DNA of 64,000 nt from Thraustochytrium sp. TN22 (lineage: Eukaryota > Sar > Bigyra > Thraustochytrida > Thraustochytriidae), in contig JABLUY010000120.1 of NCBI GenBank assembly GCA_013306675.1, positions 1 through 64,000 on the forward strand. Direction: 5' to 3'. A program made the position numbers and the translations under genes. Of this stretch, positions 1-10,322 are shown piece after piece. Position 1 is the stretch's first letter; every line of letters begins with the position of its first letter. The notes beneath the pieces are model-generated. The model saw nothing but the letters and a program-made list of their open reading frames with translations, made no database searches and was not told the DNA's origin.

Positions 1-1999
1 TGCCGTCCTTGCCGCCGTACTTGACCTTGAGTGCCGGGACTTGCTGGCTGACAGGGAAGCACATAAATACGAGCGGTCATTCCAGCCCCTCTCAAAGCTT
101 CTACGCCGTGATCATCCCGCCTCAGGGCCGCTGGCACATCCCAGCGCCTTTTCCCATCGCGTGGACCATGTCTGGGACCTCCCGGCGACCTCTGGCTCTG
201 GCCCGACTGCTGCAACCGTGGTGCGCTGCGCCGCTCTGGCCGAGCTTCCCTATCGCCGCCCGCCCACTACATCGGTCAGCATGGAAACAAGCCTCTTGCC
301 ACCTCATCCTGTCACTACGCGCAGAGCGGTGGCGCGTATCAGCGTGGCACGCTGGTCACCAGCGTGGCACGCACAGCTGAGCTTAGTTTTAGAGGTCCAC
401 CGGCGGCCTCGCCGCGGACAGCCGACCGCTGAGCACAGCCGCACAATGAATGAGGTGCCAGGCAAGTCAGCCCCAGCGCCTCACCGAAGTATCCTTCCGT
501 CACCGCGCAGATGGCCGGCCGCCTCGAGCCGCAGCGACCGGATATCGAGGGATAACGTGCGACCGGGTCAGAGGGCGGAAGATCAACAAGAGCGACGCCT
601 GGATGCCCGCCCCATCGGAAGCCTCGTGTGACGCGCCCAACTCGGGCGATCTCGGGGCGATACCGGGCGCGGGGCAAAAGTCTCAGCGACACCCGGCTCG
701 AACACTCAAAATACCTCGCGCGCTGCCGTCAATGCAACCCATGCACGATTGCGCAGCGCCACGAGCTGCCTCCAGCGCGGCTCTGCGCCAACCAAGGCGC
801 TCACCTCTTTGCATCCTGTACAAAGGCCCTAGGCAGCATTACTGCCCAGGCATCGCAACCTCTAGTCTGGCGCCAAGCCTCCCAGCGACCTCGGCAGACT
901 CGCAACTCCGGCTCGACCTGGCCTCCAGCTCTCGACCGTACCAACACCCTTTTCACCCCGTTCCTCGCCTGGCCCCTTCGGCTGGCGCGGGGGCGGGGCT
1001 TCGTTGCGTCTCTAAGACCTGTCCATCTTTTAGCTTTCGACTGGATCAGCGCTTCTTCACTTGTTACCGGACGACAGGTTCTGTACTGTACACCTGCTCC
1101 TCTCGTACAACTGAGAGGCCCCTGCAATTCAAGGGTGTGCTGGAAGGTCAATCCTAGGCTCATTATAATATAGAGCGGCGCAGGCTCATCCATGTCACAG
1201 GCTGGCGAGAACGATGCAAACCTCGCCCGCGAGGCAGCCTGCGCCAAGTCACTATACCGATAGCATCCAGGCGTCGCTCGTGTTCATCTTCCGCTCTTGA
1301 GCCCTGTTGCACGCCGTCCCTTGAGAGGTGCTGGCGTGGCAGGATTTGCATGCCGAGCCATGGATGATCCACATGCTCTGGCCATCGATGTTATTTTTCA
1401 AAACAAGAAAGCCAACAGACGTAGGTGGGCGAGCCAGCTGTCAACAACTCGGCGACGGAAAGGACGAAGCCTCCATGACGGCGACAACGTGGCGACTCCG
1501 TCGGCTGGTACGATGCGCCGCGCCGCCTTGTCGGCTCGTACAAGTGCGCGGCGCCACCTTCGTGCCGGCTGACCCAGAGTCGGTCTCGGGCCGGTGGGAC
1601 GAAGGAAACCCTGATCACGCCATCCCACGCGCGCTATACCACGGCCAAAAAAAAACTCAGGGCTTGACTCAGAGGATGATGTCTGGAAATGAAGAGATCT
1701 CTGGAATCGATCGCTGCCATCATAGAACTACACACAATTTCATGGGTCGAGGCTCCGTGGTACGCCCTGCCAAGGGTCTGCTGCCGTATCACCTCCGAGC
1801 CTAGCTAGCCGCTCGGAGAAGAGGGGGGTGCAGGCAGGGCACCCTTCCGGCGGCCCGCGCCAAAATGAGCTCAGCACAGCTCCGCTTTGCACCACCAGTC
1901 TGCACCGCCTGCCTGGTCCTTCCTTGTTCATGTCTCCTCGCGCCGTGATGGACGGACAACAGCAAGCACGCGCCGCAGGAGAGAAGAAGGCGAGGGCAT
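1..1999. other. No recognisable gene; spacer with inverted repeat
   Basis: Several open frames cross this stretch on both strands, but none has a recognisable domain or natural-looking composition. A 38-bp inverted repeat (569-606 versus 1263-1300, about four mismatches) is the clearest structure. A short palindrome flanked by a 13-bp direct repeat lies near 340-373. The complement of 1100-1112 contains a ten-base match to the large-subunit rRNA sarcin-ricin loop, but the flanks do not fit rRNA. Confidence 0.5.
569..1300. repeat. Inverted repeat arms of 38 bp, about 660 bp apart
   Basis: The arms are 569-606 and 1263-1300. The complement of the left arm matches the right arm at about 34 of 38 positions, beginning GCATCCAGGCGTCGCTC. 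Read in opposite directions the arms share the peptide pattern GxRAEDxxERRLDA. They could be ends of a small degenerate element or a foldback. I see no gene between them. Confidence 0.55.
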
Positions 2000-4570
2000 C
2001 TAGATGATGTCGACCTCCTTGGGTGGGGAGCTGGAGATGTCTCCGGTCTCCATGGAGACCCAGAAGGACTCACCGGTCTCGCGGTGGACGTACTCCTCCC
2101 ACTTGCCAACCTCGCCGATCTTGAAGCCATTGGCGATGATGGTGGCGGCCTTGGAGTTTGCCGGAGGGCGTGCTGGGCTTGGGGCAGCGCCCGCAGAGAG
2201 CTTGGGCGCTGCCGGGGGCGAGACAGGGACTGTGGCGGCCTTGGCGTGGGCGTCGAGCTCGGTGGTGCTGGGGAAGGCGAAGGAGCGCGCAGAGGCGCCC
2301 GAGGCAGCGCCGCCCGAGGCGCGCAAGCTGGGGTCACGCGAGAAGGACACGGAGGGCGCGTCGGTGGTCTCGCTGCGAGCGTGCGCAAAGGAGCCCGAGT
2401 TGTGGCGCGACATGGACTGCGGCGGGGAGTTGGAGGTGTTGGGCGCCGAGGAGCCGCCGGCGAAGCGGGCTCCGGCGGAGGACTGGCTGAGCGAGGTCGA
2501 GTCCGCGGTGTGCTCTGGGTCGTCGGGCGTGGGAGCGCCCCGGTGCGCGAAGGAGAGGTGAACGGCGCGCTGGTTGTCCGTGTAGGAGCGTGTGTTATAC
2601 GTGGCGGAGATGTCGCGCTCGTCGACGGCGGGCTCCTGCGTGGTGCGTGCGCCGCGGTAGCTGCCGCCCGTGCTGCCGGCAGATGCGTTGTAGGCAGCGC
2701 CGCCGTAGGCGAGGTCGGGCGGCGAGTAGGCGCCGTCGTAGTGGCCTTGCGGCGGGCTTTGCTGCGGGCGGCCGTAGCGCGGGTCCAGGTGCACGCGCGG
2801 CGCGTTGTTGGAGGAGACCTTGGCGAGCTCGCCCTTGGCGACGAAGCCGGTGTTGCCGGAGCGCGTGGTGTGGGTGTGCGTCTGCGCGGCGTAGTCGCTG
2901 GCGGCAGGGCCGCTGCCGGAGCCGCCGGAGCGGCCCGCCTTGCTCTCGGTGGCGGCGAGGAGGATCTCCTCGCGCGTCATGGAAAACTTCTCGTACTTGG
3001 CGAAGAGCAGCACAAAGAGGCCGACGGCGGTGCACCAAAACACGGTAAAGGTGAAGAGCAGCACGTGGAGCTCGTACGAGGTGGAGTTGGTGGCCGAGAC
3101 GATGACGTTAAAGAGGCCAAAGACGAGGATGTTGTTGACGATGAAAAGGATTTGCTTGGACTCGCCCAGCACGCTGCCGAGACTGCGCACGCGGAAGGCG
3201 AGCGCGACACTGGCGAGGACGAGCAGGCCGAGGTAGACGTAGGAGACGACCAGGATGGCAAAGCCGGCGCCATTGGACTCGCACGTGTAGGCGCCCATGG
3301 AGTCGTCGAAGACTGGGGTGGGCGGGTCCACGGCCGTGTAGAGCACGAGCAGCACAAGGTCGATGGCCACGATCACAGCAATGACCTTGATCATGAAGAA
3401 GTCCGTCACGTGCGAGGCATCGCCCTTGCCGTAGAAGACGCGCCAGACGCGCCAGACCTTGAGCAGGATGACGGCCATGGTGAAGGTGAAGGTGAGGTCG
3501 AACCACCACTTGCGCACGAGGCAGAGCGCCTCGGTCTCGGGCTCAAAGGCGCTGGGAAAGATGGACGAGTTCACCAGGATGGCGCCCACGCACAGCAGCT
3601 TGAGGAAGAGCAGCTGGCTGAGCTGAAGCACGGGCTTGTCGCGGTGGATGTGGATGAAGATGAGCGCCGTGATGCCCATAACGATGCCGATGATGGCCAC
3701 GTTGGTGGCCACGATGGCGACCCAGCCGAGGCCGTCCGAGTCTTGCCCCCCCTCGTCGCTCTGCGCCACCGGACCGGGTGTCTCCAGGCGCGAGCCGGCC
3801 ACCACGCAGGCACCGGAGTCCTGGTCCCAGAGGCAGGCGGTCCAGCCGCCGCAGGCCGTCACGTTCATCTGCATCGGGCAGACCGCCTCGGCGTCGATGG
3901 TGGGCGCCGCAGAGGGTGCCAGCGTGGGCGTCACGGGCGCACGCGTGGGCCTCGCCGTGGTGGGCGCCGCGCTCGTGGGGCTTTTGGTGGTGGGCCGCGC
4001 CGTCGGCTCGGGCGTCGGGTAGGTGACTGGGGGCGTGGTCGGCTCCGGCGTGGGCGGCGTGGTGGGGCCCTTGGTGGGGCTTCTGGTGGGCGTCCGGCTC
4101 GGCGCCTTGGTGGGTGTCCGGGTGGGCGCGTTCGTGGGGCGCTTGGTGGGCATCATGGACGGTGCCATGGTGGGCAGCTCCGTCGGGTATGCCGTGTCCT
4201 CGGGCTCCTCGGCGGCGCACGCCTTGCCGCCATGGTCTGGGTAGGGGTCGCTGCCGAAGGACGTGGAGTTGCACGAGAAGGTCGTGCCGGCGTCGAAGGA
4301 CTTGTACACGTACTGGCCGGCTACGCCGTACCGCACGTAGCCGTCGCGCTCCGTCGTGCAGACCATGTCCTCGAGACAGATCTCATAGCCGTACGAGAGG
4401 TCCGCCGGGTCCACGGTGTCGGCGCGCGCTCCAAGCGGCGCCGCCGCGACGGCCGCCAGCGCGGCAACGGCCAGCGCCAGCGCCTGCGCGCGCTGCGCCA
4501 GCGCGGTACGCCGCGGCCGCGGCCGCGCGCCGCCCGCAGCGCGCGTGACGCTGTCGCGGGGCCCGTCCAT
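2000..4570 (-). CDS. Family-3 (GABA-B-like) seven-transmembrane receptor with Pro-Thr stalk
   Basis: The 856-residue product is a probable plasma-membrane G-protein-coupled receptor. The ATG at 4570 is chosen because upstream in-frame starts are non-ATG. An Ala-rich hydrophobic segment at about residues 27-50 looks like a signal peptide or anchor. Residues about 130-225 form a Pro-Thr stalk of repeats such as PTRTPTKAPSRTPT. Seven hydrophobic segments follow at about 275-530, with the WWFDLTFTFTMAVILLKVWR pattern in TM3 typical of the GABA-B-like 7tm_3 family. The cytosolic tail is long and Ser/Gly/Ala-rich, and ends in a degenerate WW-like segment (WEEYVHRETGESFW). The Venus-flytrap ligand domain usual in this family is absent. 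Family assignment is firm; ligand and G-protein coupling are unknown. Confidence 0.85.
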   Translation of the reverse strand: MDGPRDSVTRAAGGARPRPRRTALAQRAQALALAVAALAAVAAAPLGARADTVDPADLSYGYEICLEDMVCTTERDGYVRYGVAGQYVYKSFDAGTTFSCNSTSFGSDPYPDHGGKACAAEEPEDTAYPTELPTMAPSMMPTKRPTNAPTRTPTKAPSRTPTRSPTKGPTTPPTPEPTTPPVTYPTPEPTARPTTKSPTSAAPTTARPTRAPVTPTLAPSAAPTIDAEAVCPMQMNVTACGGWTACLWDQDSGACVVAGSRLETPGPVAQSDEGGQDSDGLGWVAIVATNVAIIGIVMGITALIFIHIHRDKPVLQLSQLLFLKLLCVGAILVNSSIFPSAFEPETEALCLVRKWWFDLTFTFTMAVILLKVWRVWRVFYGKGDASHVTDFFMIKVIAVIVAIDLVLLVLYTAVDPPTPVFDDSMGAYTCESNGAGFAILVVSYVYLGLLVLASVALAFRVRSLGSVLGESKQILFIVNNILVFGLFNVIVSATNSTSYELHVLLFTFTVFWCTAVGLFVLLFAKYEKFSMTREEILLAATESKAGRSGGSGSGPAASDYAAQTHTHTTRSGNTGFVAKGELAKVSSNNAPRVHLDPRYGRPQQSPPQGHYDGAYSPPDLAYGGAAYNASAGSTGGSYRGARTTQEPAVDERDISATYNTRSYTDNQRAVHLSFAHRGAPTPDDPEHTADSTSLSQSSAGARFAGGSSAPNTSNSPPQSMSRHNSGSFAHARSETTDAPSVSFSRDPSLRASGGAASGASARSFAFPSTTELDAHAKAATVPVSPPAAPKLSAGAAPSPARPPANSKAATIIANGFKIGEVGKWEEYVHRETGESFWVSMETGDISSSPPKEVDII

Positions 4571-6638
4571 CCTCCCGTGCGCCCAGGCCTCGCCTCTGAC
4601 ACGGGCAGAGGCGGCCGTGCCTTCCTTTGGCCAGGGCGCTGCGCGCGGGGCGGCGCCTCGCACTGCCGCCGCTCCGCCGCCGCCGCCGCCGCTGCCGCCG
4701 CGCCGAGCTGCGCCGCGCCGCGCCGCGCCGCGTGCGGGCTAGCCCAGCCGGATGGGAGACTGGACGCCGGGAGCCGACGGGATGCGCGCGTGAGCGAGCG
4801 CTGCGCTTTATCACGCCGGCGCGTCCGCGGCCGCTGCGCAGCAGCCGAGGCAGGACCGCCGGCTCGGGACCGCCGCTCCGCGCCGCGCCGCGCCGCGCCG
4901 CGCCGCGCGCCGCACGCCCTCCTCGCGCTCTCCCCGGCTGCCTGCGCGCCTTGCCTTGCCTTGTCTGGCTGCCGCCTGCCTCGGCCTCGCCTCGCCAAAC
5001 GAGAGGCGAGTCGGAGGGCGCGTGCCAGCAGCGCAACTGGACCCGGCCTGCGAGTGGCGCGCCGCCACTTGACGCGCCCGGCTGAACGCGCGGGCTCTGA
5101 GTCAGACGCGCCGCGCCGACCGTGGCACGGCGTGGCCAGGGACCAGCGAGGCCCCGGGCTCGGGGAGGCAGAGGGACGCAGGCAGGCAGGCAGGGAGCGG
5201 CGTGGCGTGGCTGGATCCGGATTTGAATTCGAATTCGAGGATTCGAATTCGAATTCGAATTCGCAATTCAAATTCGAGGTCGAGGTCGAAGTCGAGCTCG
5301 AGGTCGGGTGCTTCGTCGTCGGCAGGACGACGAGCCGAGCCGCCGCGGCACGCTCGCCTCGGATGACGTGCAGTCACTGCGAGCCCGCCCCGTCGATTCT
5401 GCGAGAGGAAGAGAGGCAGCGCCGCGGTCTCGCGCGGTGATGTGCTGTGCTGTGAAGCGACGACAGACTCTCTCTCTCTCTCTCCCGCGCGCGCGCGGTC
5501 GACGCGGGCGCCCGTCACGGCCTCCTTGCGCCGCGCCGCGACGAAGGCAAAGGCTGACGGGGCGGGGCGGGGCGGGGCGCTCGGCGTGGCCGCTGCGCGC
5601 GCTGTTGCTGGCCCGTGACCGCGCGGCCGCCCGGCCGCCCGGCCGCCGACCTGTGACTGCCTGGCGCCGACCCCCGCGCCGCGGCGCCGAGCTCGCGCCA
5701 CGCAGCCCAGACCAGCGCAGGGTTTGCTCGCCGTCACGCACGCGAGCAGCTCGCCGCTGGGAGAGGCCGAGCTGACTTTGTCGCGCTCGCGCTCGCCGCG
5801 TGGCTCGCCGCGCCAGCGTGCTCGTCGGGGCGGCCAGATTGGTGCCGCGCCGCGGTTTCGTCAGACCGGGGACATGCGAAGAGAGAGCGCCTCGAAAAAA
5901 GGGAGAGAGAGAGAGGGAGCGATGTGCTGCTTGTTGCTCTGCTTTGCTCTGCCCAGCACAGCTCTGAGCGAGCAAGCAAGCAAGCAAGCAAGCGAGCACC
6001 TCAAGGAGCACGCGAGGGCATGACTGCTGCAAGCGCCACGAAGCGAACACATGCGCAAGCCCCGGGCGCCAGCGCCATTCTGTGAGAGAGCGCAGCCTGC
6101 TTGGCCAGCCTGCGGACAACGATGCATGGGGGACAAGAGGTGGGCCTGCGTGCGTGCCTTCGTGCTTGCGGCGGCCTAGCTCCGTTGCACCACTTGCCTG
6201 GGCCCCGCTGGCGGCCCCGCGCACTTGGAGGCACGCAACTGCGCTCAGACCAGCACGGTGCGACAGCGGCAGCGGCGCGCCATCTTTTTGCGAACCTCAC
6301 ACGGGCTGTTCGCACATAAGGGAATTGCGCCCCCCCCCCCGGGCCACTCCCTCGTCATGGTGCGCGCCGCTGGGCCTCTGCTCGCTCTGTCTGCGATTCT
6401 GCGAGACCGTGCTCGCCTTGCCGCTGGCCGCGCTCGACTTGTCAGCGTCCACACTTGGTTGGTTCGCAAGGCCGATGTTCTGCCACTGATGTGAGTGACA
6501 TTTTCTTCCTCGCTCCGGCGGCCCACTGGCACTGCACAGAATGGAATGGTCAGAACTTGATGAAGAGAAAAGTTGCAAGGTAATGTACAGCTAACTTAGC
6601 TAGCTCTGGCCGGCAAAGCTCGCCGACTTCGAGGACGA
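4571..6638. other. GC-rich spacer with many simple repeats
   Basis: No gene is recognised between the divergent myosin-like protein and the GPCR. The stretch holds GCC/GCG runs (4670-4740, 4870-4910), GAATTC-type hexamers (5221-5300), a CT run (5467-5484), GGGGC repeats (about 5558-5580), an AAGC run (5968-5992) and a ten-C run near 6332. The long overlapping open frames are explained by high GC content. It probably contains the promoter of the GPCR gene and 3-prime sequence of the myosin-like gene. Confidence 0.5.
5221..5300. repeat. GAATTC hexamer array grading into GAGGTC repeats
   Basis: GAATTCGAATTC units alternate with variants and then pass into GAGGTCGAGGTCGAAGTC. GAATTC is its own complement, so the array can fold into cruciform structures. 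It lies about 650 bp upstream of the GPCR start codon. Confidence 0.85.
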
Positions 6639-9600
6639 TCAGCCCGTGAGCGAATAGGACGGGCGGCGGCCGGCGTTGAGGCGCGCGGCCTCGCGAGCGC
6701 GAACCTGGATGGCTTGCTTGGCTCGTCTAACGCGGGCAGCGACGCGCAAATGGCGCAGGAGCTGGCGCGGGACGGCGCAGGCCTTGGCGCAGCGGAAGGC
6801 GCGTTGGATGGCAAGCGCGGCGCGGTGGCGGCGCGCGTGGCCGACCGCAGCGAGGAAGCGGCGCACGCAGCGCTGCGCAATGGCAGCGGCGGCACTGCGT
6901 GCGCGAGATTGACGCAGCAGCGCCTGCAGGCGCGACGCGGCGAAGGCGGCAGCCGCGCACCGGCGCCAGGCCACGCGGAAGCACGCGGCGCGCACGGTCT
7001 GCAGCTGACGCGGGGTCGGGCGGCGCAGGATCTCGACGAGCGCGATGGCGCGGCTGCTGAAGAGCGCGCCGCGATGCGAGACGCTCACGAGCGCGTCGCA
7101 AGCACCCAGCGCGCGCAAGATGGCGCGCGCCTGCTGCACCATGTCCTTGCGCTGCTCGACGAGCGGCAGCACGCCGCGGAACGGGAGCAGCACAGCCTGC
7201 AGCGAGACCTTGTTCAGGAAGCGGCCCTCGCGGAAGCGCTGCGCGAGCGCCGGGAGCTGGGCAGTGCCCACCTGCGCGGCAACCCAGTCCTCGCAGAAGC
7301 TCTTGCACGCGATGCCCTCGTCCGCGGCCCCGGTCGGCAGGGCCATCTCGGGCCCGCTCCACGTGCGCAGGCAGCGCGCAAAGTGGACGTTGGAGCCGGC
7401 GCTGAGGATCTCCGACAGGAACCGCCCGGCGCGATGCCGGTACAGCGTGACGAGCTGCGTGTCAGCTGGCATGGGCAGGTCGCGGTAGAACCAGTGCGCG
7501 CTGCGTGCCATGAGGTCACGCCAGGCACCACCTAGTAGGTTGAGCCGCGGGAAGTCGTCGCTCCAGGCCGCGTAGTACGCGCGGTCGTCATGTCGCGCAG
7601 CCTCGGCTTCGTCTCGGGGTTCGTCCCTGTCCTCGTCGCTGCTCGAGTACCCACCAGGGTCCTCCATTTTGCGCACCGTGGCGGCGGCGGCGGTGATGTC
7701 GTCAGCGTGAGCCTGCGGCGGGTCAAGCAGCTGGGTCTCCAGCTCCGCCAGGAGGCCAGCGCTCACGAGACGCCCGAAGAGCACCTCCTTGAAGTAGCAT
7801 GGCTGGCGAGCGCGCGTGTCCAGCATGACATCGTTGAAGATGTCATTCTCCACGGCGAGACCTAAGACATCCGCCAAGAGCCCCGTGAAGCTGCGAACCG
7901 GAAACTCGCGCGAGCATCCGGCGCCCGCGGTCTGCTGGATCGGCAGCGGCATGCAGTCCACTACAGTGACGGCCGCCATGTCATCGCCGTTCTGCGGCTC
8001 CAGCTCGCCCAGCGCCTCGTTCGCGTGCTGCTCGATCCACTGGAGCAGCCCCAGATAGAGCGCTTTGGCAAGGGCCTGGGCGTTCGCCTCGCCTTCCGCC
8101 GTTGTGCGCTTCCCGGAGCACAGCGCCAGCTCCAGGCGCGAGGACTCAACGCCCAGCATGGTGGCGGCCTTCTCCAGCGCCGACCCGGTCAGCGGCGCGC
8201 CGCCGCTCGCGCCAGCCAGCCCGCCCTGGTGGAAGGTGATTCCGTGGTGGCCGCTGTGCCCGAAGCCACTGAGCCCGGTCAGGTGGCTCAGCGTGGCCAG
8301 CCCGGCCAGGCTGCCGAAGCCGCCGGCGCCCCCAATTCCGCCACTCCCGCTGCTGTGGCGCTTCTTGCGCCAGTCCATCGGCGCAGGTTCCGGATAGGCG
8401 CTCGAGTGCCCCAGACGACTGTCGCCATGCAAGTATGCGTCCCCCATGATCGTGGCAGGGGCGGCCCCGTCATCGCCCTCGCGCCCAAGGACCAGCATTC
8501 CCCGGAGATGGTCAGCGCGACTCCCGCTGCCGCCCGCCATGCCGGGGAAACCCGGGTCCTGGCCCGCGCCGGCACCATCACCGCCGCCATGACCGCCACC
8601 GTTGCCGCGGCGTTGCGCACGCGCACGCGGCGGCGGATGACTCCGGGTGCTGCTGTCCGAGGACGACCCCTGCGCGTCCCCGTGCAACTCGCCCGACGAC
8701 AGCAGCGTCGACAGCGCCCAGGACCGCGCGAGCCGCGTCGCCACGTCCTCGCTCGCCTCCGACGCCGTAGCGGCCGCCGAGCTGTGGCGTCGCAGCAGAA
8801 AGCTATTGCCGCCGGACCGCGGCCGCACCCTGGACCGCACGCCGCGCCGTGTCGATGTTGCGGCGATGCGATGGTCGCCCTTTTGCACGAAGGTGATGCG
8901 GCTCAGGTGCACGATCGCGGCCAGCGTCGTGAACACGTAGTGCCGGTCCACCTCGTCCAGACCCAGCTGCCGCAGGTGCTCCACGAGCGCCGCCACGTCG
9001 TAGTCCGCGCACTGCGGCAGCGTGTAGTCGACGGCCTCGGCTTCGAGGCCCAGCTGGGCCAGCGTCGCAGGCTGCAGGCCCTGCAAGATGAGGCCCAGAA
9101 TCGCCAGGCGCTCGTTCGTCACGGCGCGCCACGGCTCGAAGAAGAGCGCCTCGATGCGGGCGCCGCACGCCTGCACATCTTGCGCCGCCTGAGCCGCCTT
9201 CTGCTGCTGCTGTGCGCCCTGCGCCTTGCCGAGGGCCGGCCCCGGTGCGGCCGCCGCCGCCCCGTGTTGGTGCTGCGACACTGCGCTGCGCGGCGAGAAG
9301 TGAACGCGGGTCGAGATGATCGCGCGCGACCGCAGGTGACCGCATTCGTCCACGTGCGAGGTCATCGCGCGCAGCACATGGGTAGCGGCTCCAGTCACCC
9401 GCCGCACGTGCGCGTTCGACGCCGTCAGCCTCTGCACCAGGTCGCGCGCCACCTTGGTCTTGCCGGACGCGCGCACGCCCGTCACAAAGATAATCTGGTC
9501 CGCCTCGCCCAGCTTCATGCGCGCCTTGGCTGCCTCCACAAACTCGTGCACCGCCTCGGTGGGCGCGCCGCACCCGCCGCTGCCGCTGGCGCCGGCACCG

Positions 9601-10322
9601 CTCTTGAACCGTGCACCGCCCGAGCTTTGCCGCTGCGACGCCGACAGCAGCGACGGGGGCACAGACGTTGACATAAAGGACGAGGACGACATGCGCGACG
9701 AGGACGACGACCGCAACGAGGTCGGGGAAGTCTTTCCCGACGCCGTTGGCGATGAGGCCGACGAGTCTGAGGACTGCTCCGAGGACGACCCGGTCGATCC
9801 CGAGGACCGCGCCGACGAGTACGAGGCAGAAGAGTACGAGTACGAGGCGAAGATCCCGGCCTTGGCCGCCGCCGGGAGCCCGCTCGGCGCACCCAGGTGC
9901 ACCAGCGTGTCGCCGACAAGGACGTTGCGGCGGCCGCTCGCGAAGACCTCGCGCAGCGCGCGCGCCAGTGCCGGCTGGTGTACCTGCGGCAGCACGGAGA
10001 GGTCCGTGCATCCGTACGCGTTGCGGGGACCGTTTGCCGGCAGCGTGTCCTCCTCCTTGGTGGCCACGACGTTGCCGTTCTCCAGTTTGAGCCAGAGCAT
10101 GCCGTGCTCCGTGGCGCTGGCATCCATCTCAAGCAAGCGCCCCAGCATCCAGCGTCGCTCTAGTTGGTGTGCCGCCCGTACGTTCTCGCGGTGGCTTCCG
10201 CTGCTCATGCTAATGCCCGCGCTCCTGCCGCTCGAGCTCGAGTTTGTCAAGCTCGCGGTCGTCTTCACGGGCCGCAGCACCCAGCGCGCGTCATTGCGCG
10301 ACGATGCGCTTCTCCGCGGCAT
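6639..10322 (-). CDS. Highly divergent myosin-like protein with IQ motifs
   Basis: The product has about 1227 residues; the ATG at 10322 is preferred over one 34 codons upstream, which remains possible. The order of features follows a myosin head. An N-terminal segment resembles the start of the motor. A P-loop at about residues 282-289 reads GVRASGKT and still fits GxxxxGKT, but lacks the myosin GESGAGKT sequence. Segments like the central head follow, then LSEILSAGSNVHFARCLR, comparable to the myosin region ending in HFVRCIKP. The C terminus carries three IQ-like motifs, for example AALAIQRAFRCAKA, which would bind calmodulin or light chains. Switch I (NxNSSR) and switch II (DIFGFE) are not recognisable. 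Long Ser/Gly-rich insertions interrupt the head. Actin-based motor activity is therefore doubtful; it may be a scaffold or pseudo-motor. Confidence 0.65.
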   Translation of the reverse strand: MPRRSASSRNDARWVLRPVKTTASLTNSSSSGRSAGISMSSGSHRENVRAAHQLERRWMLGRLLEMDASATEHGMLWLKLENGNVVATKEEDTLPANGPRNAYGCTDLSVLPQVHQPALARALREVFASGRRNVLVGDTLVHLGAPSGLPAAAKAGIFASYSYSSASYSSARSSGSTGSSSEQSSDSSASSPTASGKTSPTSLRSSSSSRMSSSSFMSTSVPPSLLSASQRQSSGGARFKSGAGASGSGGCGAPTEAVHEFVEAAKARMKLGEADQIIFVTGVRASGKTKVARDLVQRLTASNAHVRRVTGAATHVLRAMTSHVDECGHLRSRAIISTRVHFSPRSAVSQHQHGAAAAAPGPALGKAQGAQQQQKAAQAAQDVQACGARIEALFFEPWRAVTNERLAILGLILQGLQPATLAQLGLEAEAVDYTLPQCADYDVAALVEHLRQLGLDEVDRHYVFTTLAAIVHLSRITFVQKGDHRIAATSTRRGVRSRVRPRSGGNSFLLRRHSSAAATASEASEDVATRLARSWALSTLLSSGELHGDAQGSSSDSSTRSHPPPRARAQRRGNGGGHGGGDGAGAGQDPGFPGMAGGSGSRADHLRGMLVLGREGDDGAAPATIMGDAYLHGDSRLGHSSAYPEPAPMDWRKKRHSSGSGGIGGAGGFGSLAGLATLSHLTGLSGFGHSGHHGITFHQGGLAGASGGAPLTGSALEKAATMLGVESSRLELALCSGKRTTAEGEANAQALAKALYLGLLQWIEQHANEALGELEPQNGDDMAAVTVVDCMPLPIQQTAGAGCSREFPVRSFTGLLADVLGLAVENDIFNDVMLDTRARQPCYFKEVLFGRLVSAGLLAELETQLLDPPQAHADDITAAAATVRKMEDPGGYSSSDEDRDEPRDEAEAARHDDRAYYAAWSDDFPRLNLLGGAWRDLMARSAHWFYRDLPMPADTQLVTLYRHRAGRFLSEILSAGSNVHFARCLRTWSGPEMALPTGAADEGIACKSFCEDWVAAQVGTAQLPALAQRFREGRFLNKVSLQAVLLPFRGVLPLVEQRKDMVQQARAILRALGACDALVSVSHRGALFSSRAIALVEILRRPTPRQLQTVRAACFRVAWRRCAAAAFAASRLQALLRQSRARSAAAAIAQRCVRRFLAAVGHARRHRAALAIQRAFRCAKACAVPRQLLRHLRVAARVRRAKQAIQVRAREAARLNAGRRPSYSLTG

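Noticed and set aside
1087-1122. Match to the rRNA sarcin-ricin loop (complement reads TACGAGAGGA)
   Set aside because: Only about ten bases agree; flanks do not match the surrounding LSU rRNA sequence of any type I can recall, so a chance match is likelier than an rRNA fragment.
2084-5440. Open frame of over 1100 codons antisense to the GPCR
   Set aside because: It mirrors the GPCR reading frame in high-GC DNA, is Arg/Gly/Val-rich and has no domain.
8025-9671. Open frame of about 550 codons antisense to the myosin-like gene
   Set aside because: Composition follows the complement of Ser/Ala/Gly codons, and no family is recognised.
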